Assembly: GCF_000732615.1 (NCBI RefSeq)
Contig: NZ_JPGL01000001.1
Span: 186,001-250,000, forward strand
DNA from: Burkholderia paludis
GTDB taxonomy: Bacteria; Pseudomonadota; Gammaproteobacteria; Burkholderiales; Burkholderiaceae
Reading direction: 5' to 3'
Length of the DNA stretch: 64,000 nt
In this document: positions 8,382 through 16,743 of the stretch, in pieces
How the letters are laid out: every line of letters begins with the position of its first letter
Numbering within the stretch: the first letter of the stretch is position 1
Program-made: the position numbers and the translations under genes
The notes under the pieces: model-generated
Seen by the model: only the letters and a program-made list of their open reading frames with translations
What the model was told of the DNA's origin: nothing
Database searches by the model: none

Positions 8382-11062
8382 GCTGCACACTCCAGTGCTT
8401 CGTTAGCTGACACGGGCATGCCGTCGAGGATGTAGTTGAGGATGGCCAGACGCTCTTCACGCGTGGCTCGCTGTTCCCAGCGGTCTTCGCCGACACACGG
8501 CAGGCCGTTCTGCATCTCCATGAGTTCGATCTGGCCGTCCGGGGCCTTCTTGAGATCCCACGGCTGCATCGTGCGGCCGATCGCGAGCGACGAGTCGAGC
8601 TTCAGGTTCTTGATCAGGCCGGCGTCTTCGATCATCACTTCGTACAGCGTTTCGCAGAAGTCGAGCACCTGCGAGCGCGGGACGGAGTAGATCAATTCAT
8701 CGTGGACCAGCAGGTAGAAGCGGGCGCGGTATCCCATCTCCTTGATCTTGGCCTTCATGCGCTTCATCGCACGCTTCGCGAGCGCCGCGCACAAGCCCTG
8801 AACCTTCGCGTTAACTGCCTGGTTGCCGGCGCGTCGGTTGATCTTCTTGATCACCAGCTCGCCGAACGCCGCGATGGCCGGGTCGCCGAAAGACGCGAAC
8901 TTCTGCCTCGTGACGTTCACCCACTCGTACGTCGACTCATAGCGATCGCGCCGATGGTGGTCGGGCAGTTGCACGTAGCCGTTGTCACGGGCTTCCTGGA
9001 TCGTGTCGACACGCCACTGCTCCGCGTCCGGGAACGTGCCCCGGTAGCGATCGACCATCTCCCACATGAAGTCGCTCGACCAGCCAAGCTTCTCGCCCAC
9101 GGTGCCCAGTGCGCCCGAGTACCAGTAGTTGAAGTTCGCCACCTTGCCGACGTCGCGACGCAGCATCTTCCGATCCGGGTGGACGGCGTACTCTTCGTCG
9201 GTTAGGTTCATCAGACCGGTCACGGCCTTCTTGTGCAGATCCGCGTGAGGTCGCTGGCCGTAGGCCTCGCGGAAGCCTGAGTCGTTCGAGTAATCGCCCA
9301 CGATCACCAGCTCGACGGCGGACCAGTCGGCCGACACCAGCACGTGCTCCTCGCCTTCGGCGTCGTCGTCGTCGGCTTCGAAGAAGCCACGCACGTACAC
9401 CGACTCGCCGTACTTGCTGAGCTGCTGCCCGTTCGGGTCCTGGCACGAACTGCGGCGCGTCGCGAGCAGCGAGCGCAGCTGCGGGTACACACGGCCCGTG
9501 TCAGGGTCTACGAGGCGTAGGTAAGGCGTCAGGTAGAGCTTCATCCGCTGCGAGATCGAGGCCAGCTCGTCGTAGCACTGGAAGATCATCATGCCGGCTT
9601 CGAAGTGGTCGATCTGCATACGCTTGCTCAGGGTCACGCCCAGCTTCAGCGCCGGCGCCACTTCGCCGTTATCGTCGATCTCCAGACCGGCGTCGCGGTG
9701 ACGTTTGATCCAGCGGCGCATCAGCTCTTCGCGGCAGTCGCCGTCGCTTTGCGTCTTGCCGTTGGACTGCATGTAAGAGCCGCGCATCAGGTCGTAGATG
9801 ATCGTCCGCATCGGCATGTAGTGGACGAGGTTGACGCCCGTCGATTCGCGAACCTTGCGCTCCAGCGCCCACGCGTTCGAAACCGGCCCGCGTGTCTGCA
9901 TACACTGAATGAAGTCGTCGTCGCTGTCCGGCGAGTTCGCCCACTTCTCGATCTGAGCGCGATATGTCTGCCATTTCGCGTACCACTTGTCGTACTTCAG
10001 CAGCTTGTCGTGCGGCTCGTCCGGGAACGGCAGCATCGCACGCACCGCAACCTTCATCTTGCGCAGGCACGCGGCCTCGTTGGCACGCTCTTCGTCCCGC
10101 CGACGCAGCACAGCCGGCCCGTTCAGCTTGATGCCGTGGCCCCACGTCTCGGCCGCGATGCGAACGAACGGCATCTCCTGTTCCATGAACATGCTGAAGA
10201 CCGCTGGGTTGGTTTCCATCATGTGCTGAAGCACACGGTGGAACAGCTGCACACACCAGTAGGCATCGTCCACGCCGTACTCGTAGACTTCCTCGCCGGT
10301 CAACATGCCCATGTGAACTTCTTCGCCCAGCGTCTCTTCGAACGTCGCCATCGCGTACCCGAACCAGCTCTTCACGGCACGCTTCAGATCGTAGCCAATC
10401 CGCATCGAGTCGACGTAACCATTCCAGCTATGCGCGGCCTTCGACTCCTTCCCGATGACCTTCTGCAACAGTTCTTCTTGCTCGGAGTTCAGATCTTGAC
10501 CCGGTTGGTAGCCGGAAAACACACGAGCAACCACGGGCAGGATCTTCTCGATGCCGCCGAGACCAGGCTCCATGAACTTGTCGCGGAAGTACGTGTCGGG
10601 CGAATACGCCGAAACGCAAAGCTGCAACGAGCAGATGACGCGATCTTCCGGAATGTCGAAGCCGAGCGACTTCATCATCATGACCCACTCAAACTGAGCG
10701 TTGTGGATGATGAAGAAAGAGTCCGGTTGGCGTGCGTCGAGAATCTGGCGCGCGACCTCCCAGGGCACACGGTTCTCGGCGTCGGCGTGCGCGAGGTTGA
10801 CGTAGTAGCCGAGATGGTTACCATCCGGGTAGACCGAAAAGCCACACACGGTCGTGCGGTTCGTGTCGAAGATGAGCTTCTTGTTCGTCCCCCTTCCCTC
10901 GTCGTCGACCTTCATGATCTCGGCGAGGCCTGCATGCCTGCGCGAGTCCTCGGTCTCGATGTCGAAACCGATAAATCCGGCCGACGCTACTTCCGCGATG
11001 ATCTGCGGAAAGAGAGCGTCGATGTTGCGCGCATCGACAAGGACTTTGCGATCCTTGTCCAT
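8378..11062 (-). CDS. family A DNA polymerase with 3'-5' exonuclease domain
   Basis: This is the 894-aa phage replicative polymerase. The N-terminal exonuclease begins FIGFDIETEDSR (DxE) near residue 33. The polymerase domain has motif A SADWSAVELVIVGDYS near residue 575, motif B RRDVGKVANFNYWYSG near 635 and motif C VHDELIYSV near 788. Motif A reads DWSAVEL where DYSQIEL is common, but the catalytic Asp and Glu remain. The family uses a Tyr or Phe in motif B for sugar selection and FNYWY is present. It works with the adjacent 5'-3' exonuclease, ligase and primase/helicase. The stop overlaps the next gene by 4 nt. Confidence 0.95.
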   Translation of the reverse strand: MDKDRKVLVDARNIDALFPQIIAEVASAGFIGFDIETEDSRRHAGLAEIMKVDDEGRGTNKKLIFDTNRTTVCGFSVYPDGNHLGYYVNLAHADAENRVPWEVARQILDARQPDSFFIIHNAQFEWVMMMKSLGFDIPEDRVICSLQLCVSAYSPDTYFRDKFMEPGLGGIEKILPVVARVFSGYQPGQDLNSEQEELLQKVIGKESKAAHSWNGYVDSMRIGYDLKRAVKSWFGYAMATFEETLGEEVHMGMLTGEEVYEYGVDDAYWCVQLFHRVLQHMMETNPAVFSMFMEQEMPFVRIAAETWGHGIKLNGPAVLRRRDEERANEAACLRKMKVAVRAMLPFPDEPHDKLLKYDKWYAKWQTYRAQIEKWANSPDSDDDFIQCMQTRGPVSNAWALERKVRESTGVNLVHYMPMRTIIYDLMRGSYMQSNGKTQSDGDCREELMRRWIKRHRDAGLEIDDNGEVAPALKLGVTLSKRMQIDHFEAGMMIFQCYDELASISQRMKLYLTPYLRLVDPDTGRVYPQLRSLLATRRSSCQDPNGQQLSKYGESVYVRGFFEADDDDAEGEEHVLVSADWSAVELVIVGDYSNDSGFREAYGQRPHADLHKKAVTGLMNLTDEEYAVHPDRKMLRRDVGKVANFNYWYSGALGTVGEKLGWSSDFMWEMVDRYRGTFPDAEQWRVDTIQEARDNGYVQLPDHHRRDRYESTYEWVNVTRQKFASFGDPAIAAFGELVIKKINRRAGNQAVNAKVQGLCAALAKRAMKRMKAKIKEMGYRARFYLLVHDELIYSVPRSQVLDFCETLYEVMIEDAGLIKNLKLDSSLAIGRTMQPWDLKKAPDGQIELMEMQNGLPCVGEDRWEQRATREERLAILNYILDGMPVSANEALECAA

Positions 11063-11065
11063 CGC

Positions 11066-11254
11066 TTACCCCGCCACTTTGTCGGCGGCTTCAGCGCCGA
11101 CCAGCGCAAGCGCCATCATCGCGTGAGTCGGTTCCGCATCGAGCATCGCCCGGAACTGGGCAGCGATACCGTCGATCTTCGTGCGATCGTCTTCGGGGAG
11201 CTTCGAAATTTCGTCCTGAATGACGAGCAGCTGAATACGTTCAGCAGAGGCCAT
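11066..11254 (-). CDS. hypothetical protein, 62 aa
   Basis: A small helical protein (SAERIQLLVIQDEISKLPEDDRTKIDGIA...). It carries the full recurrent leader: ACCACCACCAC, then AAGGATCAAAACATG. It sits between the 5'-3' exonuclease and the polymerase. The function is unknown. Confidence 0.72.
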   Translation of the reverse strand: MASAERIQLLVIQDEISKLPEDDRTKIDGIAAQFRAMLDAEPTHAMMALALVGAEAADKVAG

Positions 11255-11276
11255 GTTTTGATCCTTGTGGTGGTGG

Positions 11277-12053
11277 TCACATCATGAAATCTGAAAGGAT
11301 GTGGTTGATCGCTTTGTCGTCGTGCTGGCCGACAACCAGATGCTTTGCGATCAGGTCCGGGTCAACTTCGTAGAAGCCCGTGATCTCCCACATGCCTTTC
11401 AGTGCTGCTTCGTTTTCCTTCACCCACGCCAGCGGCTTCTTGCCGAGGTTGAAGGAGCCGGCTTCACTATCCCAGCAGGGCACGTAGCCCTCGGTGAAGA
11501 ACTGCATCCAGCGTTCGCGGTCGCAGTGCTCCCACGCCACGTCGCCGAAACCGGGGATGCCGGTGATCTTGTCGGACTTGTCACCGACGAGCGTCTTGTA
11601 CAGGCGCACTTCGGTGAAGTCGGTGTTGTCGTACTCGACCTTGTCGCGCCCTTCGAGCTTCGTGTGCTTGCCGTCGCACAGCGCGAGGTAGTCGCCGTCA
11701 GTCGAGTGGATGGTGATCGAGTCGGTCTGGTCCTTGTAGAGACGATGTAGTGTGGCGATAACGTCGTCTGCTTCCCATGCGGGGATCTCAAGCGACATGC
11801 AGCGCGTGAAGCGCAGCACCTGCTTGAACAGGTCCATCGTCTTGTAGAACTCGTCTACGGCGCTTTGCCGGCCAACCTTGTATCCGGGGTAGAGCGCGCG
11901 GCGTCGGTCCTTCGCGCCGTGTCCATCCCAAATCCAAATGATGGTGTCGAACATCGGCAGCATCTTCATGTCGACCAGCACGTTGCGAATCGACCCGCTG
12001 GTTTCAAAGATGGTGCGGAAACGGTTGTTTCCGTCGATGAAATGCAAACCCAT
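11277..12053 (-). CDS. 5'-3' exonuclease / flap endonuclease
   Basis: The product starts MGLHFIDGNNRF and shows the FEN/PolI-N metal-binding set: FIDGNN, IIWIWDGHG, IPAWEADDVIA, HSTDGDYL and GDKSDKITGIPGFG (helix-hairpin-helix). ATG 12053 has GAGG five bases upstream; another in-frame start 18 nt earlier lies at the base of the terminator. The phage polymerase lacks this domain, so the pair divides the work of bacterial PolI: synthesis and removal of RNA primers or flaps. Confidence 0.9.
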   Translation of the reverse strand: MGLHFIDGNNRFRTIFETSGSIRNVLVDMKMLPMFDTIIWIWDGHGAKDRRRALYPGYKVGRQSAVDEFYKTMDLFKQVLRFTRCMSLEIPAWEADDVIATLHRLYKDQTDSITIHSTDGDYLALCDGKHTKLEGRDKVEYDNTDFTEVRLYKTLVGDKSDKITGIPGFGDVAWEHCDRERWMQFFTEGYVPCWDSEAGSFNLGKKPLAWVKENEAALKGMWEITGFYEVDPDLIAKHLVVGQHDDKAINHILSDFMM

Positions 12054-12072
12054 GATGACCTCGCAGGACATG

Positions 12073-12104
12073 AAAAAAGCCGCGAGCTTTTGACTCGCGG
12101 CTTT
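12073..12104 (-). terminator. Rho-independent terminator after 12121-12834
   Basis: An 11-bp perfect stem (AAAGCCGCGAG / CTCGCGGCTTT) with a 7-nt loop is followed on the minus strand by a run of six T. It lies between the 237-aa gene and the exonuclease gene and should end most transcripts of the former, so that the upstream gene is expressed more than the genes behind it. Confidence 0.85.
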
Positions 12105-12120
12105 CCGTACAGCTTGTGGC

Positions 12121-12834
12121 TTACGCCGGCTCGGCTTCCGCTTCGATGCCCTGGTATTCCCAGGTCATGATGCCCCACGCGTTGTTGTTCTTGTTGGTCA
12201 TCCGGAGGAAGCCAACCTTCACGTCCACGCGCTGGCCACCAGCGTTCGCTTCCATGACCTTCTGGTAGAAGTCCTGCCACGCGCGCCAGTTGGTCGTCGA
12301 CGTCGCGTAGCCGACGCGCTGACCAGCCTTGGCCAGAACTTCACCGTCTGCGGAGACGATGTCGGACGTCAGGATCATCGGCACGTCGGCGCTGCGGTAT
12401 GCACGGGCCTTCGCGTCCAGAGCGATGGCCTTGGCCTGTGCTTCGGACCAGGGGATGCCCTTGTCGCTCGTGACGCCGTCGTACGTCGACCAGTATTGCG
12501 CCGGGTTGCCGGCCTTGATCGACATCTTGACCATGAAGCCAGTGCCTTCCGTCATATCGATAACCGCCTCGAACGACTGCACGAGCTTTGCGCTTGCGCC
12601 GACCTGGAGACCGAATTCCTTCGGCTTGATCCAGAGGTCGACCGCCATGCCCGCCGACATCAGTTGCTCCATCGAGAGCTTCTGGCCGGGAACTGCGACA
12701 GCACCGCCGGCCGTACCGACTGCGGCGACCGCCGTGCCGGTCGTCGGCGCTGCTGCTGCACCTGCTGCTGCATTCGCGATGGCGCCTGCCGCTGCATCCT
12801 TCGCGCGCTGCATTGCTGCTTGGATCGGGTCCAT
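12121..12834 (-). CDS. unknown abundant replication-block protein, candidate single-stranded DNA-binding protein
   Basis: The 237-aa product has an Ala-rich low-complexity N-terminus (residues 10-50), a folded beta-rich middle with many aromatic residues (WIKPKEFGLQVGA, QYWSTYDG, NWRAWQDFYQKV, GFLRMTNKNNNAW) and a short acidic tail (GIEAEAEPA). A private leader with AAGGA, an ACCACCAC motif and a strong terminator behind it point to high expression. No SSB is otherwise visible among the replication genes, and an acidic C-terminus suits an SSB. The assignment is inference, and a virion or chaperone role is possible. Confidence 0.7.
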   Translation of the reverse strand: MDPIQAAMQRAKDAAAGAIANAAAGAAAAPTTGTAVAAVGTAGGAVAVPGQKLSMEQLMSAGMAVDLWIKPKEFGLQVGASAKLVQSFEAVIDMTEGTGFMVKMSIKAGNPAQYWSTYDGVTSDKGIPWSEAQAKAIALDAKARAYRSADVPMILTSDIVSADGEVLAKAGQRVGYATSTTNWRAWQDFYQKVMEANAGGQRVDVKVGFLRMTNKNNNAWGIMTWEYQGIEAEAEPA

Positions 12835-12959
12835 AAAATTCCTTCAAATGTTAGCTGTTTATGCGTCTGTTTCTGCTTCTGCTTCTGCTCTCTCGCCGTG
12901 GTGGTGGACACGTCGAGGAATAAGATCGTACCTTCGTGATACTAACTACACAATGCTGC

Positions 12960-12972
12960 TCTATACGATAGA
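12960..12972. promoter_or_regulatory. palindrome TCTAT-ACG-ATAGA
   Basis: A perfect 5+3+5 inverted repeat in the non-coding leader (12835-12983) of the 237-aa gene, just after the helicase stop. It shares CTAT-N3-ATAG with sites at 21148, 33521, 33679 and 33863, so it is a candidate operator. Confidence 0.45.
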
Positions 12973-12983
12973 TCGCGCCCTCC

Positions 12984-14429
12984 TTACGCGAATTCGGCCA
13001 TCGAGATCTTCTGATCAGTAGCCTCGGTTGAATCGAACATTTCCTCTTCCTTCTGCCGGCGCTGTTCCGACAACCTGAAGACTTCCTTCGTCGGGTCGAC
13101 GAGGTTTGCATCACGCGACTTGTTCTCGATGATCTGCATGATCCGCTGGTCGATGGAGTCGCGATACTCCAGCACGTAGATCCGCAGCGGTCTCGCGCGC
13201 TTGCCACGGATGCCCCGGCGATACGCCTGCACGAATGAGTCGTCCATGTAGTTCAGTGAAGTGAAGACCATCGTTTCAAGGTGGTGCCAGTTGAAGCCGA
13301 CACCGGCCGTATCCGGCGATGCAACCACGCAGTCGAGATCACCGCGGCGAAACGCCTCGTCGATGCGTGCCCGCTGCGTCGATGACACGTGGCCGTTGAT
13401 CAACGCAGTGCGCAGGCCCATCGACTTCGCAATGGCGACGATGCGCTCTTGCTCGGGCACGAGCGCGGCGAACACCGCGATCGGTTCCCCGGACACAACC
13501 GCGTCCGCAAAGTGGATCTTCAAGCGCTCGTCCTTGCCGGTCGTCTCACCCTTGGCCAGCCCGAAGGTCTCGGGGTGCGCCATGATCTGCCGGCAACGCA
13601 TCGCATTGACGGCGGGCGACTGGCCTTCAAGGAACTCGTCTTCCAGCTCAACGAGCGCCATTTCCTCCATCTCCTCGTACGCCTTGCGCTGCTTCGGCGA
13701 CATGTCGCACAGCTCGGTGACGATGACCTTCGCTTCGGGGCCGTGAACCTCTTCGAAGGTGTGGCGCACGGCCACGTGCTGAAGGATCTGGCCAAGTCTC
13801 TGATGGTTGTGCCATCCGATCGTCGTGCCATACTCGTCCTGAAGTCGGTGTTGGGCCAGGAATGCACCGTACGTGCCGTAGAAGCGCGGCTCGATCACCT
13901 GTAGCGCGGGGTACGCACTCGCGAGCGTGCCCTTGATGATCGTGCCCGTCATGGCCATGAAGCGCTCGATGCTCCGCATCGCGATGTACATGTTTTGCGT
14001 CCGTCCCGAGTCGTGGCCCGAGTAGCCAAGGTGCCACTCGTCGAAGATCGCGGCGTTCAACTGGGGGTGCCATTGCTTCATCCGTTGCCAGTCGTCGGAG
14101 AAGCGCTGGAACCCCATGATGAATACTTTCGCATCTTCGTTGCGCATCTGACGCTCGCGCCGTTTCGCCTCACCGTCGATGATCTGGATCTCACGAGGAT
14201 GAAAGTTCGTGAATTCAAGCAGCTCGTCCTTGTTCTTCCGCAGTAGCGACATCGGCATGACGAAGTACGACTTGAATCCCAGCTCGTCCCACAGGTACTG
14301 CGTGTACATGCAGGCCGAGCCAGTCTTCTGCGTCGCCGGGTCCGACAGGTTCATACAGCGAGGCGTCATGATGTAGAAAGCGAGATCCGCGATCTGGTGC
14401 TCGCGCGGCACTTTCTTCTCGATCGTCAT
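12984..14429 (-). CDS. SF2 DNA helicase (SNF2/DEAD-like)
   Basis: The 481-aa protein has superfamily 2 motifs: an altered Walker A DPATQKTGSA near residue 30, motif II DEWH (AAIFDEWHLG), motif III MTGT, and in the second RecA domain ALINGHVSST, VVASPDTAGVGFNWH and motif VI AYRRGIRGKRA. It resembles the small SNF2-like helicases of phages. The Walker A is unusual (DPGTGKT expected) but keeps Lys-Thr. It may remodel forks or recombination intermediates. Confidence 0.87.
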   Translation of the reverse strand: MTIEKKVPREHQIADLAFYIMTPRCMNLSDPATQKTGSACMYTQYLWDELGFKSYFVMPMSLLRKNKDELLEFTNFHPREIQIIDGEAKRRERQMRNEDAKVFIMGFQRFSDDWQRMKQWHPQLNAAIFDEWHLGYSGHDSGRTQNMYIAMRSIERFMAMTGTIIKGTLASAYPALQVIEPRFYGTYGAFLAQHRLQDEYGTTIGWHNHQRLGQILQHVAVRHTFEEVHGPEAKVIVTELCDMSPKQRKAYEEMEEMALVELEDEFLEGQSPAVNAMRCRQIMAHPETFGLAKGETTGKDERLKIHFADAVVSGEPIAVFAALVPEQERIVAIAKSMGLRTALINGHVSSTQRARIDEAFRRGDLDCVVASPDTAGVGFNWHHLETMVFTSLNYMDDSFVQAYRRGIRGKRARPLRIYVLEYRDSIDQRIMQIIENKSRDANLVDPTKEVFRLSEQRRQKEEEMFDSTEATDQKISMAEFA

Positions 14430-14713
14430 TTGTTCCTGCTCCTATCTCGAAAGTCCCAACGTTGCCATTCGTTATCCGGCAGCTCACTCTTGACCTGTCT
14501 GCCTGCCCACTTTGCGAACGTCTCACGTGTCACGACCGGATAACGTCGTCCGATTCCCACGGCGGGACCGTCATAGGTGATCGCACCGAGAAAGTTGATG
14601 TGGATGATCACCCGGTCGTTCACAAACCCGTTGGCGTTTGAAGGACGCTTTGCGCGCCACACCTGCCCAACGTGGAATGTCTTGCTTTCTTCCAGTGTTG
14701 TCCTATCGTTCAT
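14426..14713 (-). CDS. hypothetical protein, 95 aa
   Basis: A small basic beta-rich protein (FHVGQVWRAKRPSN, RVIIHINFLGAITYDG) ending DFRDRSRNK. It overlaps the helicase start by 4 nt. Its own start is only about 30 bp from the start of the divergent zinc-ribbon gene. No family is recognised. Confidence 0.7.
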   Translation of the reverse strand: MNDRTTLEESKTFHVGQVWRAKRPSNANGFVNDRVIIHINFLGAITYDGPAVGIGRRYPVVTRETFAKWAGRQVKSELPDNEWQRWDFRDRSRNK

Positions 14714-14744
14714 TTCGATTCTTCGCTCCGATTAGGAGGTCGTC

Positions 14745-14912
14745 ATGAATTGGCTCTGCATCAAGTGCCACCTTGAATTCCCGTTCGATGCCGAAAAAGT
14801 CGGAATCGACTCGTTCGGCATCTACGTGTTCTGCCCACACTGCGGCCGGCGCAACAAGCTCATCAACATCGGGAAGCGCGGCCATATCGTTCTTCAGCAG
14901 ACGGGCACGTAA
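14745..14912 (+). CDS. small zinc-ribbon protein, 55 aa, reversed orientation
   Basis: The + strand reading MNWLCIKCHLEFPF ... YVFCPHCGRRNKL has two CxxC knuckles (C5, C8 and C30, C33), a classic zinc ribbon. It is preceded by AGGAGGT, a nearly perfect Shine-Dalgarno sequence, five bases before the ATG, which decides for this strand against an antisense frame. It is the only rightward gene in the leftward 0.15-34 kb block. It might bind DNA, RNA or a polymerase as a small regulator; only the fold is supported. Confidence 0.82.
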   Translation: MNWLCIKCHLEFPFDAEKVGIDSFGIYVFCPHCGRRNKLINIGKRGHIVLQQTGT

Positions 14913-14916
14913 CGGA

Positions 14917-15267
14917 TCAGGTCAGCAACCCCGACACGTTCGTGAAGTAGCTGTGCATCTGACGCAGAAGACGCAACTGCTCGCTCGTCAACACGCGCTT
15001 GGATAGTTCGTGGCCAAGGTGATAAACGGCCTTGATCATGTACTCCCGCGGATATGACGGGCCGAAGCTGTAGAGACGAACGTTGTGCCCAACCCGGTAA
15101 TACGACGGCACCGTGTTGTTCCAGATCATCTTCAGCGTGTTGAACACGTGACGGGTCTCCATCTTTGCCGGATCGTGCCTATCGCCGTGCCGGTCGCGCC
15201 AGCGGAACGTGACGTCGATATGCGTCCGGCGCTCGATATGCGTGCGGAGTTCGACTGCGGTGCTCAT
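14917..15267 (-). CDS. hypothetical protein, 116 aa
   Basis: ATG 15267 is chosen because GGGAGG lies five bases upstream; a GTG 6 nt earlier would sit inside that ribosome site. The product is basic and rich in Arg/His/Tyr (RRTHIDVTFRWRDRHGDRHD), with a helical second half. No family is recognised. Its stop lies 4 bp from the stop of the convergent zinc-ribbon gene. Confidence 0.7.
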   Translation of the reverse strand: MSTAVELRTHIERRTHIDVTFRWRDRHGDRHDPAKMETRHVFNTLKMIWNNTVPSYYRVGHNVRLYSFGPSYPREYMIKAVYHLGHELSKRVLTSEQLRLLRQMHSYFTNVSGLLT

Positions 15268-15269
15268 GC

Positions 15270-15992
15270 TCACCTCCCTCGGGCGGTGGGTAGATCGGAA
15301 AGCATGTCCTCGCGACGCGCATAGCGCCGCAATACAGCCACGCCAAGGCTTTCGAGGGGAAGAGACACAATCAGCCCCTCCTCGCCGGCCAGCAGGCCCG
15401 TCTTGAGCCGCTGGGCCGGCTTGCGCGCGACGACGTCATACGTGCCGGTGATAATCACGCGACGCGGCATGTACACCGACTGATCGATGATCGCGTCGAC
15501 GACCCTCTGGTACTTCGGGTTGGCCTGCGTCAACACCAGCGGCTGGACGTTGGTTCGCTCCAGCTCTGCACTGATATCGGTCGGCGAGAAGTGCCAAATC
15601 GGCCGCACAATCGGCTGGATGGGGCTACTCATGCGCGAGAGCGTGAGCAGCGTGAGCGTCATCTCGTCGTTCGTGTCCTCCATCACGAACACCCCAGCCT
15701 CACCATCCCCCTTCGGGATTGGCAGCATGACTCTGACCAGCGGGTCCCGAGCCAGAGCCTGGAATTGCTTCCAGTGTGTCGGGTCCGGGACCGCCGCGCT
15801 CACTGGGAAAAGGTGGTTGCATGCAAGCCTGCGCGCCGGCACCACCGCATACGGGGATGGTGCCTTGAGCGACAGGAAGTTCGATGCGTTGCGACCTTGA
15901 TGCAAGTACGCAACGCCTTCAGCGTTCCAGTGGATTCCGTACGTCCGTACTTCGATCTTGTGGTCTGCTTCCTCGTTGTATAGGTCCTTCAT
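15270..15992 (-). CDS. hypothetical protein, 240 aa
   Basis: A globular alpha/beta protein with segments such as VRTYGIHWNAEGVAYL, RVMLPIPKGDGEAGVFVME and PLVLTQANPKYQRVVDAII. No catalytic motif is recognised. It overlaps the HTH regulator gene upstream by 4 nt and ends 2 nt before the next start, so it is part of one translational unit. Confidence 0.72.
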   Translation of the reverse strand: MKDLYNEEADHKIEVRTYGIHWNAEGVAYLHQGRNASNFLSLKAPSPYAVVPARRLACNHLFPVSAAVPDPTHWKQFQALARDPLVRVMLPIPKGDGEAGVFVMEDTNDEMTLTLLTLSRMSSPIQPIVRPIWHFSPTDISAELERTNVQPLVLTQANPKYQRVVDAIIDQSVYMPRRVIITGTYDVVARKPAQRLKTGLLAGEEGLIVSLPLESLGVAVLRRYARREDMLSDLPTARGR

Positions 15993-16393
15993 AGCCGTAT
16001 CAATTCGCCGACGTGCTTCTTCGTGTACCCCGAAAGGTCCATGAGATCCGTGAGCGTCACTTCGTAACGTCCAGTCTCGACGGCCGCGACCTTATGAACG
16101 GTCCAACCGAGCCGTTCGGAAGCTTCCTTTCGGGTGTGTTTGAGTTCGATCGCTCTGCTGAACGCAAGCGTTTCGCCAAGCCGCTCATGAGTGCGGCCAA
16201 GCGTACGCCTCACAGGTTGTCCCTGTTGTTCAGCGTTCTCTACCTTCTTCCGCTGAGACGCCTTGACCCCCTTGGCTGCGATGATCGCCCTGATCGACGG
16301 AATCGACAGAGCGAAATCACGAGCGAGAGCCGAGGCTGACTTGCCGTCGACGTAGAGATCCGCGATCTGTTGATCGCGTTCCTCCTTCGTCAT
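15989..16393 (-). CDS. DNA-binding regulator with two helix-turn-helix segments
   Basis: The 134-aa protein has an N-terminal HTH of the Hin/sigma-4 kind (EERDQQIADLYVDGKSASALARD, then SIPSIRAIIAAKG) and a C-terminal half resembling a lambda-repressor/XRE fold (TRKEASERLGWTVHKVAAVE, then VTLTDLMDLSGYT). Two DNA-binding modules in one small protein suggest a phage transcription regulator. It is one candidate, with the Arc-like protein at 49116, for binding the palindromic sites described here; there is no direct evidence of a link. Confidence 0.75.
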   Translation of the reverse strand: MTKEERDQQIADLYVDGKSASALARDFALSIPSIRAIIAAKGVKASQRKKVENAEQQGQPVRRTLGRTHERLGETLAFSRAIELKHTRKEASERLGWTVHKVAAVETGRYEVTLTDLMDLSGYTKKHVGELIRL

Positions 16394-16401
16394 CGCAAGG
16401 C

Positions 16402-16629
16402 TCAGACTTTCATGTAGGGGAAACGAGTCGGGTGCTTCTTGATGAGGCTGCTGAAGGCCGCGCCAAACGATTCGGCCACGACCAGTTGGTCGACGACCTC
16501 CTTCGGCACGTTGCTGTACTGGTACTCGTCGCCGTTCTTGACGAAGACGATGTTGAGCCGCTGATCTTGTTCGTTATATGCGAATGCGGAGATCTGCGAC
16601 GAAGTCACAGACATGTAGCCAGATTTCAT
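16402..16629 (-). CDS. KTSC-domain protein
   Basis: The 75-aa protein matches the KTSC pattern: SSQISAFAYNEQDQRLNIVFVKNGD with EYQYSNVPKEVVDQL and a final FSSLIKKHPTRF. KTSC domains are often found alone in phages or linked to lysyl-tRNA synthetase or RNA-binding contexts, and their job is unclear. It uses the leader form GATCGAAACATG behind a structured leader of about 110 nt. Confidence 0.8.
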   Translation of the reverse strand: MKSGYMSVTSSQISAFAYNEQDQRLNIVFVKNGDEYQYSNVPKEVVDQLVVAESFGAAFSSLIKKHPTRFPYMKV

Positions 16630-16664
16630 GTTTCGATCTCTTATAGATTGAAGGTTGCTGTTCA

Positions 16665-16742
16665 GGTGGTGGTGACACCCGTTGCTACGGTGAGCCTTTA
16701 CGGAAAGCGTGGTGGTGGGGCGCTTACCGTGAGGCTTTACTG
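16665..16742 (-). promoter_or_regulatory. structured leader with two ACCACCAC copies and a direct repeat
   Basis: In the leader of the KTSC gene the motif occurs at 16665-16674 and 16709-16718. The second is the loop of a 5-bp hairpin AAGCG/CGCTT (16706-16726). It is flanked by a 15-bp direct repeat with two mismatches (ACGGTGAGCCTTTAC near 16686 and ACCGTGAGGCTTTAC near 16726). Confidence 0.5.
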
Positions 16743-16743
16743 C

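Noticed and set aside
9605..11287. Long + strand ORF (560 aa) over the polymerase gene
   Set aside because: It is the antisense of a clear family A polymerase; long antisense frames are common with GC-rich codon use.
14703..14885. Minus-strand ORF of 60 aa opposite the zinc-ribbon gene
   Set aside because: It lacks a good ribosome site, while the + strand frame has AGGAGGT and two CxxC knuckles.
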